A stretch of DNA of 64,000 nucleotides, taken from contig JAREIK010002261.1 of assembly GCA_029783825.1 (NCBI GenBank), positions 184,157 to 248,156 on the forward strand, written 5' to 3'. Made by a program: the position numbers and the translations under genes. The notes beneath the pieces are model-generated. The model was not told the origin of the DNA, made no database searches, and worked only from the letters and a program-made list of their open reading frames with translations. This document shows, one piece after another, positions 15,094-27,100 of this stretch. How positions within the stretch are numbered: position 1 is the first letter of the stretch; every line of letters begins with the position of its first letter. The DNA is from Sapria himalayana (taxonomy: Eukaryota > Streptophyta > Magnoliopsida > Malpighiales > Rafflesiaceae).

Positions 15094-15387
15094 ATGGAAA
15101 CTAATGGACTATTCAAGCATCTGCTTCCACTTGTTTATGCATTATCATTTGGTCTTTTATATATGATTTGGATTGCGGATGCTCGTCGTGTCTACTCATC
15201 ACCACTAGTGCTGGAATCCTCCACGTTACCTACTCTGATTGACTCACCTCTGGCCCCTGGATTTGAAATTCCAACTAGCTCACCGCATTTTTCATTTTTG
15301 CCTCCTCACATGATAGTCCCACCTGGCAGTGATAATCTTTTATTTATCATAGATATGATTTTTATTTTGACATACTGGAGTGAGTAA
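15094..15387 (+). CDS. Unrecognised 97-residue ORF at the edge of the TATC array
   Basis: I do not recognise this protein. From the ATG at 15094 it reads METNGLFKHLLPLVYALSFG, with a hydrophobic stretch at about residues 9-28 that could be a signal anchor. A Ser/Pro-rich middle and another hydrophobic stretch near the C-terminus follow. The codons look like ordinary plant coding sequence, unlike the array to the left. The last codons overlap a good splice-donor match (GTGAGTAA at about 15380), so this may be a first exon rather than a whole gene. The reading frame also stays open upstream into the array, but that part is artefactual. It lies 240 bp upstream of the scramblase-like exons, and I have no evidence that they are joined. 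It could be non-coding. Confidence 0.35.
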   Translation: METNGLFKHLLPLVYALSFGLLYMIWIADARRVYSSPLVLESSTLPTLIDSPLAPGFEIPTSSPHFSFLPPHMIVPPGSDNLLFIIDMIFILTYWSE

Positions 15388-15572
15388 TAATGAATTGGAT
15401 CGACCTATTGTTTGTGTAATTTAAAGTAGTTTTCTTCTTGATGTTAAAAATATAGTTTTCTATGGGCCACATGTTTAGAAGTGGCTAAGTGTCAGGCTTT
15501 GTTCTATTTGTTCTACCCTGCATATGAGCTAGTGTTGGCATAACATTCCACCAACTTGCCATTTGCTAATTG

Positions 15573-15757
15573 CTACTATTCTGCCAAAGAGTAATAATGA
15601 ATTCTTTTCCATATCCCATTTCTAGGCTCAGTCTACAGTTCTTCATGCAAGGTCCAATTTGCTCATAACAAGGGATATAGAGTGGGCAAATCTTGTTGTT
15701 GGCTTTGAGCAGGTGATTATCCATGTTTTTTTTGATCTCGTGCCATTTTATACATGT
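15573..15757 (+). repeat. Outer copy of a duplicated exon-containing segment
   Basis: This segment of about 185 bp starts CTACTATTCTGCCAAAG and contains an intron end, a complete 87-bp exon and the next intron start. It recurs with high similarity at 19033-19228 inside the CACTA transposon. Similarity covers intron as well as exon sequence, so the duplication is genomic and not through a processed RNA. Confidence 0.85.
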
Positions 15758-16249
15758 TCGTTCCATGCTTTGGAAAAATATTATATTTTTTAATTATTTT
15801 TGCCACTAAAATTTACTTGCTCGGATCTTTAATAATGGAAAAATAAAATAATTTTTGGAAATATTGATTAATTGAATTGGTAGTGCAGATTGGTGTGATA
15901 GACTGGATGTGGGTGTCCCTACTTTTTGTCTATGGTTTTTTAATTTGGCTTAGTTCTCAAAATATAATGTCCACCTGCTATATGATTTAGCTTTACATCT
16001 TTTCTTTTTAATTTGTATTTGTCAAGAATTTAGGAGAACCGGTATGTTGTTTTAGACTTGTGCCATGCACAGACTGTAAGTACATTTGCTTCACTTTCTT
16101 GTGGCTTTCATTTTTTTTTCGTATACTTCGTCTTGCAAGAGTTTACCTAGCCATTGTGTCATATGGTTTGTATTCCAACTCTTATGAGATATAAATTCTT
16201 GCAGCCGGTAGGTTTTATTCGTGAGCAGAGCAATGTAATTTTTAGACAG
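15626..16249 (+). pseudogene. Scramblase-like (LURP-one/AIM25 family) gene fragment, three exons
   Basis: Three exons with proper AG acceptors and GT donors, all in phase 0, lie at 15626-15712, 16034-16075 and 16205-16249. They encode 29, 14 and 15 residues. Exon 1 includes ITRDIEWANLVVGFEQ, exon 2 is ENRYVVLDLCHAQT and exon 3 is PVGFIREQSNVIFRQ. Joined, they match from memory a conserved block of the plant phospholipid scramblase-like/LURP-one-related family, where GFEQ is followed by ENRY and then PVG.IREQSN. These proteins belong to the tubby-like fold, and the mitochondrial AIM25 group is the nearest relative I recall. No frame damage is visible in these 58 codons. The expected next exon (an LLRLRRPF-like block) is not found before the CACTA element at 18181, and no convincing upstream exons are seen. 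I therefore call it a truncated fragment, although continuation outside the recognised part cannot be excluded. Confidence 0.75.
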
Positions 16250-17161
16250 GTATAATAATTTTGTGGTTCCTCTCCTCTCCATCTTTCTCTTTCTCTCTTG
16301 CTGATGTGAAAAATTTAGAAAATCTATTAAAAAAATTGGTTTCGTTTGTGTGATAGTGCCAACATGATAGAATTGGGGGTGCTCCAATCCTCATTTCTCT
16401 CACATAACTATATATAATATCACATGTAGCCACACACATTCTTTTGTTGTATATATACATAGTCACATGCACATATTAATTTATACACATATTTGAGTAG
16501 TGGAGGGAGATGAGATTCAACCTTTTCATCAAAAGGTCTTAGGCTAGGATCTCTCATTCATTAATCATTATGGTATCCTTGTGGTTGGCATGTGTGCGAG
16601 TAGTTATTTCCATCACACCATTTCCAAAATAATGTGAAATTGTGAATTATATAGCTTTTTTAGTTTTTTTTTGTATTGACGTGTTATATTCTCTTTTGAA
16701 CATATATGTTTTTTGTAATTTTGTGCCATTTATACTTATTCCTGTTTATTTTAATTTTAATTGTGTGCAAATATGTGCATATTAATATTTAAATTTTGTG
16801 AAAAAAATATTCATATTTTTTGGGTCAATTGAGATTGTTAAAAGAATTTCAATACAAGTGTGTAAGTGTGAGAATTTATTCTTTCAAGATGTTAAAAGAT
16901 GTGGATACGTGTAGACATAGAAAATTAATCCTTGTTTTAAATGTATACATGCTAACAGTGGAGGTCATAGAAGATCATGCCAAGTACGCAAGGTTCTCTT
17001 TTTAGCATGAAGTTTGGGATATGTTAATATCTATACATTCTTATCTCCAAAAATTATAGAGAATGTGTTTGATGAGAATCAATTCTGAGACTTGTCGCAT
17101 TTTGACGAATTCACTTGTCATCGCACTAAAATATGATTTTCATTACATAAATAAAAAATGT
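16250..17161. other. AT-rich non-coding sequence after the scramblase-like exons
   Basis: This stretch follows a good donor site at 16250 and may once have been intron. It contains pyrimidine-rich and AT-rich stretches and a short plus-strand frame (16820-17005) with no recognisable domain. I see no further exon of the upstream gene here. Confidence 0.6.
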
Positions 17162-17240
17162 AAATTTTTCAGGTGATCAACCATCTTAGTACTATTCTCA
17201 TTCAAATAATTTTAATTTAGGGTTCTTTTGAGATTTGACA
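17162..17240 (-). other. 5S rRNA-like relic (partial)
   Basis: Read on the minus strand, this resembles the 3' half of plant 5S rRNA. The plus strand has CAGGTGATCAACCATCTTAG followed by TACTATTCTC, close to the reverse complement of the 5S segment GAGAGTAGTACTAGGATGGGTGACC. The next part (TTAATTTAGGGTTCTTTTGAG) parallels the complement of the AACTCCGAAGTTAAG region. Many differences are C-to-T or G-to-A. The 5' part of 5S is missing. It may be a decayed 5S gene or part of a 5S-bearing retroelement such as Cassandra. A related relic lies at 51559. Confidence 0.45.
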
Positions 17241-18180
17241 TATCAATGTTTGTGTAATCTCACATTATTAATTGCGAACAATAAGTGCATATTAAACACA
17301 GACAGAAAAAATTGAAAATAAAATAAGAAAAATAAATTTACACATCAACGCTCCTTAAGTTGATGTTTATATATCTTGTGCAACATGTTCGAAAAAAAGT
17401 AATTTAGGGTCCTTTGAGTGAAGTCTCATGATGGGGAATCATTTTACCATTTCACGTTACTTTAATGGGACTTGAGGATGAAGTCGTCTCAATTAGGAAC
17501 TCCCTCATCACGTACAATTGTTCTTGTGAAGCTTGAGTGAAGTTTCCCAATAAAAAACTTGATCATCCTCATTCAGATTCAATTACCCTTTTATTGAGGC
17601 TATAGGGGTGGGGGAATATTTATGAATGGATGTCTTTTGCTAATAAGATCCAATAACCTTTGAGGTAAAACACTAACAAAAATTATATGCTATAGTGCAT
17701 ACAAATGCTTTATTAAGAGATAACAGAGAGACATTTTGAAGGTCTCTTTGAATTATTCATGATAGTCAATGAAATATTATCTCATTAAGGAAAGATGTCT
17801 TAATAGTCTTGGAATACTCTAATAAAATACATTTTATTATGGGTATGCACTTTGATGTTACTCTCAGGATTGGAAAAAAAAATTGTTGATCAAGTAATTT
17901 GTTACTAAATTTATTTTTTTCCAAAACACTGAGGATTAGTTTAATATAATTGGAACTACCTAATAGTTTTGATAAAATATATATTTTGTAATAATTTTAT
18001 TTATGAGTTGTACATGAACATGAAATCTCATTATTATTATTTATATATTCAAGAGTATTATCATTTTCCATTATCATTATTATTGATAAAAATGAAAAAT
18101 ATATATTCTCACGCATAAAATAAGTCATACTATATATATATGACTAGGGTTAGGGCAATCTAGATCTTGAGTGCTCCCTT
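17241..18180. other. Non-coding sequence up to the CACTA left end
   Basis: About 940 bp without a credible gene. The part at 17420-17900 has a more even base composition than the surroundings (for example GAACTCCCTCATCACGTAC near 17500) and may be a decayed retroelement, but every frame carries stops. The last bases before the transposon are CTT. Confidence 0.5.
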
Positions 18181-18420
18181 CACTACAACAAAACTTCAAA
18201 TTTATGACGTTTTATTCCTTGACATTTTCAGGACATGTCATGACATTTTTTTAAAAACATCATTATTTGGAACATGTTTTCTATTTTTATTGCACTTAAT
18301 AGATGTGTCATTTTTAAGACTAATAGATTGTTAATACTAATAGATTGCTAAGACTAATAAGGGGCTGAAAATTATAAACCTTGTCACTATTATAAGTGTC
18401 ATGGATATGAAAATATTAAT
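18181..18420 (+). repeat. CACTA left terminus and subterminal region
   Basis: The terminal CACTACAACAAAAC is followed by several TGACGTT, TGACATT and ATGTCATGACATT motifs in direct and inverted orientation within about 80 bp. At 18320-18362 three near-repeats of ACTAATAGATTG occur. These motifs are the likely binding sites for the element's regulatory protein, by analogy with TNPA sites in En/Spm. Confidence 0.75.
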
Positions 18421-18479
18421 TTTGAATTTATTGAATTGGAACTAATTAGTTTGTATTTTTTATTTGTAAAATATGTAAT

Positions 18480-19032
18480 AGGTTTTAAAATGGCGCTGGC
18501 AAAAAACTCGAAGAGTTGAGTGGAAGAGTCTCGGCATGCTTCTCTATGGCTTCGTTTTTCATTTCTTCATTGATGGAATTCTCTTTGCTTATTTATATCC
18601 TTCATCCTCTGGATTGTTGTATTCTTGCACATGATCTCAGTGAATAGATTCTTATGCATTGCATGATAGGTCCTTGCCGCCCTTTAGTAGATATGTTACC
18701 AAAATGCATGATGTTTAATGGCTACCCTTGTTATACGGAAAATTTTTGTAGCTGGCAGGACAAAATAAAAAGCTGAAAAGGAGTGTATATTGGGATCAAA
18801 AGAGAGAAATTGCAGTCAATTACTTTTGTCATCAGTTTCTACCCGGCTTATTTTACAAATTGTGGAAAGTGGAGTTGTACATGGCTTATGCAGCATATCA
18901 TCATGTGTTGTGTTGCTATTTTGTGAAGTTTAATTAGTAATGTTTCCTTCAATCAATACTGATTTTGTGATGTTGGTACTGGGTTTGTCGGTGATTTGGC
19001 CATAGTTGAGTTATCTGCTCCCTATTTTCAGG
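18480..19032. other. Likely acquired host sequence upstream of the captured exon
   Basis: This part is richer in G and C than the rest of the element's left arm. It leads without a break into the captured intron-exon segment, including a pyrimidine-rich TTTTCAG at 19026. No protein family is recognised. It is probably more of the captured host intron or 5' region. Confidence 0.4.
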
Positions 19033-19228
19033 CTACTATTCTGCCAAAGTGTAATAATTAATTCTTTTTCATTTCCCATTTTCAGGCTCAGTCTGCAGTT
19101 CTTCTTGCAAGGTCTAATTTGCTCATTACAAGGGATATAGAGTGGTAAATCTTGTTGTTGGCTTTGATCAAGTGATTATCCATTCTTTTTTATTTTTGAT
19201 CTCTTGTCATTTTTATACATGTTGTTCT
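19033..19228 (+). pseudogene. Captured scramblase-like exon inside the CACTA element (damaged)
   Basis: This is a copy of 15573-15757 with its intron borders. The exon starts after the acceptor at 19086 and encodes the same block (AQSAVLLARSNLLITRDIEW). At 19145, GAGTGG is followed by TAAATC instead of GCAAATC, a 1-base loss that brings in a stop. The donor CAG/GTG has become CAA/GTG. The copy therefore cannot be spliced and read like the outer one. It lies between the transposon's left end and the transposase gene, where CACTA elements often carry acquired host sequence. Confidence 0.8.
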
Positions 19229-20509
19229 ATTTGTTCTCTCCTCCTCTGTTTTTCTGACTGTGAAAGTATGGAAAAAAGGAGGCTATAATTCTTAAAAATG
19301 TGTGCTCTATAGTAATGCCATTTCAAAATCATTTAGCCTAAGGACCTAGAGACATGTAATGTCATATCTATAAATTCGTCTAGGTCACGTATTTGTTTAT
19401 TTTATGTTAGATATTACAGCAAAGTCAAAATATATTATATCTTGTATAGAAATAGATGATAGGTAAATTAATACTCACCTAATTAAATACTTTTACTTTA
19501 GTTTTTAAATGATTTCTATACATTGAGAAGTTTGAATAGAATATTACTATCTTCCTCACAGAAAGAAAAGAGGAAAATTATTATCAAAATAAGAAGATGT
19601 ACCTAATATACCTGGGAATATTGATTATAAGAAATGAGAAATTAAACAAAGTATTTATAAAAATAATATACACAAATAAGAATATTACTATCAAAAAGAG
19701 AATATATACGTTATATACCTTTTATACATGAGAATATTGATTATTGAAAATGAAAAATTAAGCAAAGTATTTATTAAAATAAGCTACACAAATAAGGAAA
19801 ATAAGATTTAGGGGTCCAGTAAATAGTATATAAAATTTTTAAGTAGGTAGAAATAAATAAAATAATATAGTTAAAAGGAAAATACATGGCCACTTAAACT
19901 TTTCCTTTTCTCAAAACACTTTTTATTTTCTCTTTTCCTTAGACATGTTTGAAAAAAAAATCATCTTATTTTTTCTTTTTCCCAATGTAATGTCCTTTTT
20001 TCTTATAAATTAGAGAATTAACTTTTACCTCAAATATAATTTAAATAATTTTTCGTTAAAAAAAATAACAAAAAAAGGAATAAAAACATATAATGCACTA
20101 GAATGCATGATGGGAGGTTCTAGGATCGGATTTGGAGGAGAATAAAATATTTTATTATTAATAAATTAACTTTTCTCATATTTGACTTTTATATAAAGAA
20201 TAATTAAATGATATTTTTTTGTTTAAATATTTTTTTTTCTAAGAATCATACTAACTGTGAGAAATAATTTCTCATGTTTAAATATTATTCTATTCATGTT
20301 GACTATGTAAACAAATTCAACATTATTACAATATTAATGCTCATCCCTTCTATCTTATATCTAACATGCTTATTAATATTTTATTAAATTGATTTTTAAA
20401 TTTTCTTTTAACAGATAAAAAAGAGGTTGCTAAATGAATAACATTGGATTGTTGATATGTTCTTCCATTTGATGTGTGATCACTATTGGAAATAATTAGT
20501 TCTTTAAAA
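19229..20509. other. AT-rich left arm of the CACTA element
   Basis: About 1.3 kb, very AT-rich, with no coding pattern. Two similar stretches (around 19600-19680 and 19680-19800) share AAGAATATTACTATCAAA-like and ATTAAACAAAGTATTTAT-like words, suggesting a local duplication of about 110 bp. The transposase promoter should lie here, but I cannot point to it. Confidence 0.5.
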
Positions 20510-23500
20510 ATGGATCATTCATGGATCTCAAAGGGTAGAAGATCGAATGAATATGAAGATGGAGTTGAATATTTTGTTGCATTTGCAATAAAAAATTCTG
20601 CAAATAAAACCTCCATTAAATATCCATGCTTACAATGTGGTAATATGATTTTTAATACTCCTCAAAAGATTCGAGACCATTAGTTTTTGTTTGGAATTGA
20701 TCAAAGTTACCATACATGTTATAGCATGGAGAGGCAGCTCCAAGTGGCCCACCTACCATAAGAGTAAAACATTATGATAGACTTCAATCTGATGATCAAT
20801 GTAGTACAATAGAAATGGTTCAAGCTACACAAGATGATTGTCAAAATGATCCTGAATTGTTTGCAAGTTTACTACAAGATGTAGAAAAACCATTATATCC
20901 TGGTTGCAGAAACTTTACAAGATTGTCTCTCTTGATCAAATTATACAACTTGAAAGCACGTTTTGGGTGGTCTGATAATAGCTTTTCAGAGCTTTTACAA
21001 ATTCTTGGAGAAATATTGCCTTTAAACAATGAATTGCCTTTGTTGATGTATGAAGCGAAAAAAACATTAAAATATTTGGGAATGGAATATGAGAAAATAC
21101 ATGAATGCCCAAATGATTGTGTACTTTATCGGAAGGAGTTAAAAGATGCATCCTTATGTCCTACTTGTGTAACATTGAGGTGGAAGACAGATAACACAGG
21201 AACTAAGAGGAGAAAAGGAGTTCCTGCGAAAGTAATGTGGTATTTTTCTCCATTTCCAATATTTAGAAGAATGTTTCAATCATCAAAAATTGCAAAAGAG
21301 CTCATATGGCAAGATGAAGAAAGAAATTTTGATGGGAAAATGCGTCATCCATCAGATTCACCATCATGGAAGCAAGTTAATCGCAGATGGCCTGAGTTTT
21401 CCTTAGAACCTAGAAACTTGAGACTTGCAATTTTTGCAGATGGCATAAATCCTCATAGTTCATTTAATAGCAAACATAGTTGTTGGCCCATTCTCATGAT
21501 AATTTACAACCTTCCTCCATGGTTGTGCATGAAAAGAAAATTTATGATATTATCTTTATTAATTTCAGGTCCACGACAACCTGGCAATGACATTGATGTC
21601 TATTTAGCACCGCTAATAGAAGATCTAAAAACATTGTGTGAGGTCGGAGTTCAAGTTTACGATGCACATAAACAAGAAATCTTTACATTAAGAGCCGTTC
21701 AAGTATGGACAATCAATGATTTTTCTGCATATGGAAACATGTCAGTCTGTAAAGTTAAAGGATATTTTGGCCGGCCAATATGTGGAGAAGAAACATATTC
21801 TTGTAGGTTAAAGCATGGAAAAAAGAACTCTTATACTGGACATAGACGATATTTTCCAAGAAACCATCCATATAAGAAACAAAAGAAAGCATTTGATGGA
21901 AAACATTTTGGTCACCTCCACAAATATTGACCGTAGAGGAAATATTAAAAAAATCAATGGAATTTGCAATTCTTGGGGGAAAAAAGGTTAATCTGGGAAA
22001 ATCTGAAATCAACAATACAAATTGTTGGAAAAAGAAGTCCATATTCTTTGATCTTGAGTATTGGAAATATCTTCATGTTCGTCATAATTTGGATGTAACG
22101 CGTATTGAGAAAATGTTTGTGAAATCATTATTGGTACCTTATTCAACATTGCAGGTAAGACAAAGGATGAGCTTAATTCTCGCTTGGATCTTGTAGATAT
22201 ACGCTTAAGAAGTGAATTGGCACCAAGGTTTGAATCGAAGAGAACATATCTCCCTCCTGCATGTTATACACTTTCTACAATGGAAAAAAATGTGCTTTTC
22301 CAAACACTTTCACAATTAAAGGTTGCATATGGATATTGTTCGAAGCTTCGAAACCTCATGTCAATGGAAGACTTGAAACTTAATGAATTAAAATCCATGA
22401 CTATCATACATTAATGCAACAATTTTTGCCGGTTTTGTTACGTTCTATCTTGCCCAAGCATGTGAGGAATGTCATTTGTAGATTGAGTTTCTTTTTCAAT
22501 GCTCAATATACTAAAGTCATTGATGTTCCTTCATTAGATGAGTTACAAAATGAGATAGTGGTGACATTATGCTTGTTTGAAAAGTACTTCCCACCTTCAT
22601 TCTTTGATATCATGGTGCATCTTACTGTGCATCTTGTAAGAGAAGAGAGACCTTGTGGACCTGTTTACTTTAGGTGGATGTTCCCATTTGAAAGGTTTAT
22701 GAAAGTGTTAAAAGGCTATGTACGAAATCATACTAGACCTGAAGGTTGTATTGTTGAATGCTATATTGTAGAAGAAGGAATCGAGTTTTGTATATAGTAC
22801 TTTTCAAATGTGGAAGCAATTGGAATTCCTAGTGGTTCAAACATTGACCAAAAAGTCTGGGCACCAATATTTGGAGGTCTTACTATGAAGGCCGATTCCA
22901 ATTTATGGTTACAAGCACATCATTATGTGTTGGAAAATACATCAATTGTCTGACATTATATTGAGTAAGCACCAAAAACTTTTTGGTTCTTTATTTGTTG
23001 TGCATATAATATATTACTCTAATTATTTAATTATTATACATGACCTCATAAAGAGCACATGCAATAGCTGAAAGTGAAGCATCCACATCAATCAAAAAGG
23101 CAAAAGTGGTTACAGGATGAGCATGCTCGTACTTTATCCTTTTGGTTATGACAAAAGGTACTACAATGGTTTCTTAAATTTTCCTTTTCTTTTACATAAA
23201 TGGTTAACATATAAATGATAACTGTAACTTATTTCTATATGTTGAAGTTGCAATGGAAAATAATGAACCTGTATCTGAAACCCTTAAATGGATAGCTGAT
23301 GGTCCAAGCCATTATGTGATGAAGTATAATGGTTATGTCATCAATGAATATCAATATAATACCAAGGAGCGTGATGATTTACTAGCTATCAAAAATAGTG
23401 GAGTTAGTATTGTAGCAACGACCATGCAAATTACTAGTGATAAGGATAAAAATCATATTTTCGGGGAACATTGTTTCTATGGAGTTATTACTGAGATTTG

Positions 23501-23926
23501 GGACCTTGATTATACTATGTTCAAAATTACAGTCTTCAAGTGTGATTGGGTTGATAATAAGAAAGGAATTAGGGTCGATGATCTTGGGTTTACCTTAGTT
23601 GACTTTAGCAGATTGGCTCATAAGTCAGATCCGTTCATATTAGCCTCCCAAGCTAAGAAAGTCTTTATGTACAAGATGAGCTTAATCCAAGATGGTCAAT
23701 TGTTTTGTCAACTCCTCAACAAGACTTCATAGAAAGAGCAAACAATGATGATCCAATGGACATTTTTATTGAACATAATCCAGCCATATCTTCTTTGCCA
23801 CAAGTTGAATTATTTGATGCAATGGATGACTCTGATAAATGTATCCAATTTGTATCTTTGTTATGGTATTGTGAATTGATATGCTACTATAGTTATTTGT
23901 ATTTTAAATATATGCTTACTAGTTAA
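20510..23926 (+). pseudogene. TNP2-like CACTA transposase, disrupted
   Basis: The start at 20510 gives MDHSWISKGRRSNEYEDGVE, the usual N-terminal transposase-associated domain. It is followed by a CxxC-type PCLQCGN motif. The main TNP2 domain covers about 20727-22800 with LAIFADGINPHSSFNSKHS, NLPPWLCMKRKF, PGNDIDVYLAPL, VWTINDFSAYGN, GHRRYFPRNHPYK, PPSFFDIMVHLTVHLVRE and MKVLKGYVRNHTRPEGC. Two introns follow (about 22967-23053 and 23157-23246), then a C-terminal DUF4216-like exon (23247-23720) and a short tail. Damage: an in-frame TAG at 20681, frame changes near 20725, 21928, 22109 (one A lost), 22395 (one C lost) and 23674, and stops at 22795, 22951 and 23149. TNP2 is thought to bind element ends and carry out excision and insertion. 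The second element gene follows about 200 bp downstream on the same strand. Confidence 0.92.
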
Positions 23927-24120
23927 TTTATTCGTCTTTGTTATTAGATGATTGTTATGCTTTCAATTTTAGTTAATGTCAAAATGACAATATTCAGAAC
24001 ATTTATAGTATTATGTTTTATGCAAAGCAGCTAATTTGGTAATGACTTTAATTAGATAATTTTGTATTTTTTAAATTTTTTTTATTTTTGTACTTTTATT
24101 TAAACTTTATATTTTTTTTT

Positions 24121-27100
24121 ATGATTGGTATGAAAATAGAACAAAAAGATAAAGCAACTATAAGAAATAGATGTAGAGGGATAACAAGAAAGCCTATGAT
24201 TATCAAGAATAAGAGCAATGGAATAAAACTTTCAGTTAAGTATAATGTTGATGGTGTTTATGTCAGACAAGCTGCGGTGCATCTCACAAGTTATTTAGGC
24301 ATATTGTCACGTACCATGGTCTCAATTAGATATAGCACTTGGCACCAAGTACCGAAGCAATTGAAGAATAAATTTTGGGATGCCATTGAGGTAAACTTGT
24401 ATTTTTTGTTCTATCTATAACTTTTTCTAATTATATATGCAAATTTTTTAAACAACTAATAACTATGTTCATTACTTCTAGGCTACATTTACATTAGATT
24501 GTAAAAGTAGAAGGAACTATATGAAATCAATGGGTAGGTACTTTAGATCTTTCAAGAACATGTTGACTACAAAGTATATCATTTCTTTCAAAGACCAACT
24601 AGAGCTTCTTAAAAAACCACCAGTTGAATACAGTTTTATTTAAGATGAAGATTGGACAATTTTTGTTAAAGAAAGATTGTCTCAAAGATTTCAGGTAAAT
24701 TTCTAATTATTTTCTTCTCATATACTCATTTTTTATTTACTTAATATAAATTAAAATTTGTAGGAGTTTAGAGAAGTTCAAAAAAAAGAAGGAAAAAGCA
24801 TATTTATAATCATCATCTTAGTAGGAAGGGATATGCTGGTCTTGAGGAAGAGATGGTAAGTTAAAGATATTGTTACTTTACTTTTTATTTTATGTTGAAT
24901 TTGCCTAGAGACTCATTATATTACATTTCAATATTGTAAAAGTTGGTTGAAACTGGCTTTACTCAAGTCATTGATAGAAGTGTACTATGGAAGAAAACAA
25001 TGGAGAAAAAAGATGGCACGTATGATGAAGTGGTCATTCTGGTAGTGGAGAAGATTGTAAGTATAAGTTATGGAACATATATTTCAATTACTTTAATAAC
25101 TTATTTATATGAACCAATATGAAATTTAATTTTATAATATCATTGTGTATTAGGATAAGATGTTGCAACAGTAACAAGAAAGTAGTTTGAGTTTCAATGG
25201 AAATGACATACTTACTGAAGCATTGGGAACTCCTGAATATAGTGGTCGAGTACGAGCTAAAAAAAATTATTATACTCCACGACAATATTTTCATTCTATG
25301 GTAGATCATGTTTTGTGGAAATTTATGAAAGAACCGCAAGAGCGACAATCAAAGTTTGAGGCAAAGATTTTATTCCAATTCTCTCAGATGGTATCCACCA
25401 CACCTCAATATGATGTTGGTAGCTCTAACATGCTCCAAAAATATATTGTCCTTCCTGAAAGTGTTGAGCAACCAAAATGTCGAGTAGAAGACCAAACTCC
25501 TCCAATGCTAAAAGCAAACAATGTAAGTTGTATTTAATATTATGTTTTTTAATAAAAATGTGGTAACACAAACTCATAATTTTCATATAAACTTACCTAG
25601 TTGATATGAAAATATAGAAATAATGTTACAATATAAGTTTGTATAATAAATTAGATTAATAAGCTATTTAAGTTATGATAACTCAATTTTGTCTAACTAA
25701 TTCTTTCCTAATTGGAAATTATCAACTTTAGATGATTGCATATAACTAAACAATATTGTTTCATTTTATAGGTAAGGAATTGTCAATTGGCCATAGGGAC
25801 AAAAGAAAATGTAGTTGCAGCTGGAACAATGGTACTTGAATGTGGTGCTAACTTCATTGTTGCTGTGGATGTTTCTTATGATCCAAATGCATTACTTCTT
25901 GTACCTATTCCAAGCCAAATTACCACTATTGGAGATGCTATTGGGCATCAAATTTTATAGCCTGTCCATTTAGTCATTCTTACTACTCATCACATCCAGG
26001 TATGTGCTTTTTTTTAAAATAAAAAAATTTTTGTTAATAATAAAAAAACAATTTTATCAAGGACAATTCTTATATATACAATGATATTTTATGTTTAATA
26101 GTATTCCAATAAATTTAAGAAACGGAAGAATAAAGAGAGAACATTAAGTTTAAAGGATGAGAACCCTGTAGATATCAAGAACTTTGCTACATTAGTTGGT
26201 TTGTTGTTAAAGGATGAGATGGTACATGTAGTAGAAATCATAGACGATGTTTTTGGAGAGTCTTTTAAGTCCTTCCTCATGAAAGAAGATATGGATATCA
26301 TAATTTCATCAACATAGGTGTCATCTATTTACCTTATGTTCTATATATGGTAAGAGAAACATTTAATATGTTTTTCATATATTTTAACTATCTTATTTAT
26401 GCTTTAATTTTTCATAATGAGAATTGTATTTAATATTAGTTAAATTAAAATATTAAAACTTTTAAATATTGTGTGAAATTAAATCAGGCACTTGCATAAA
26501 AAGATGGTTGATGCTAAAGAGCCAGAGCGATTTATTTTTGTAAATCCAACCTTGGTTTCCAAAGCTGCATTGGGAGAAGCAAGCAAGAAAAATAGGTCAA
26601 GGGTTATAGCTAATCGGTTGATGAATGCAAATAATGCTGATTTTGTTTTTATTCCATATAACCCAGGGTAAGTTATTAAACATAAGTAAGCTTATAAGTA
26701 TGCATATTTATCAAATTATAAATATTATGTTGTTACACTAATGTTAATTTTGTAGTTGTCATTGGGTATTGGTGGTACTTGACATAAGGACTTTGATCTC
26801 TTATTACATTGATTCCTTGCATCATCAACCTTCAGATAATCTTAAAGATATTGTTAATATGTAAGTTTTTCTCTTAATATTATAGAATGAAGCATAGTTG
26901 GTAACAAAAATTTATTTTCTTCAAGTAGGGCTCTAATAATTCATCCACTTAAAAAACATAAATAGTCAAAAAGAGAGCCTAATTGGGTTGTATTAGGGGT
27001 AAATAACTCATAAACTGAGTAATAAAATATTTAGTGTATTCTTCTAAATTTTAAACTTAGTACAATATGACTTTCAAGTAACTCCATATATATATATATA

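Noticed and set aside
15566..16472. Minus-strand frames opposite the scramblase-like exons
   Set aside because: The plus strand has matching exons with splice sites and family similarity. The minus frames have neither.
20841..22042. Minus-strand frames at 20841-21029, 20936-21151 and 21755-22042
   Set aside because: They are shadows of the TNP2-like coding sequence on the plus strand.
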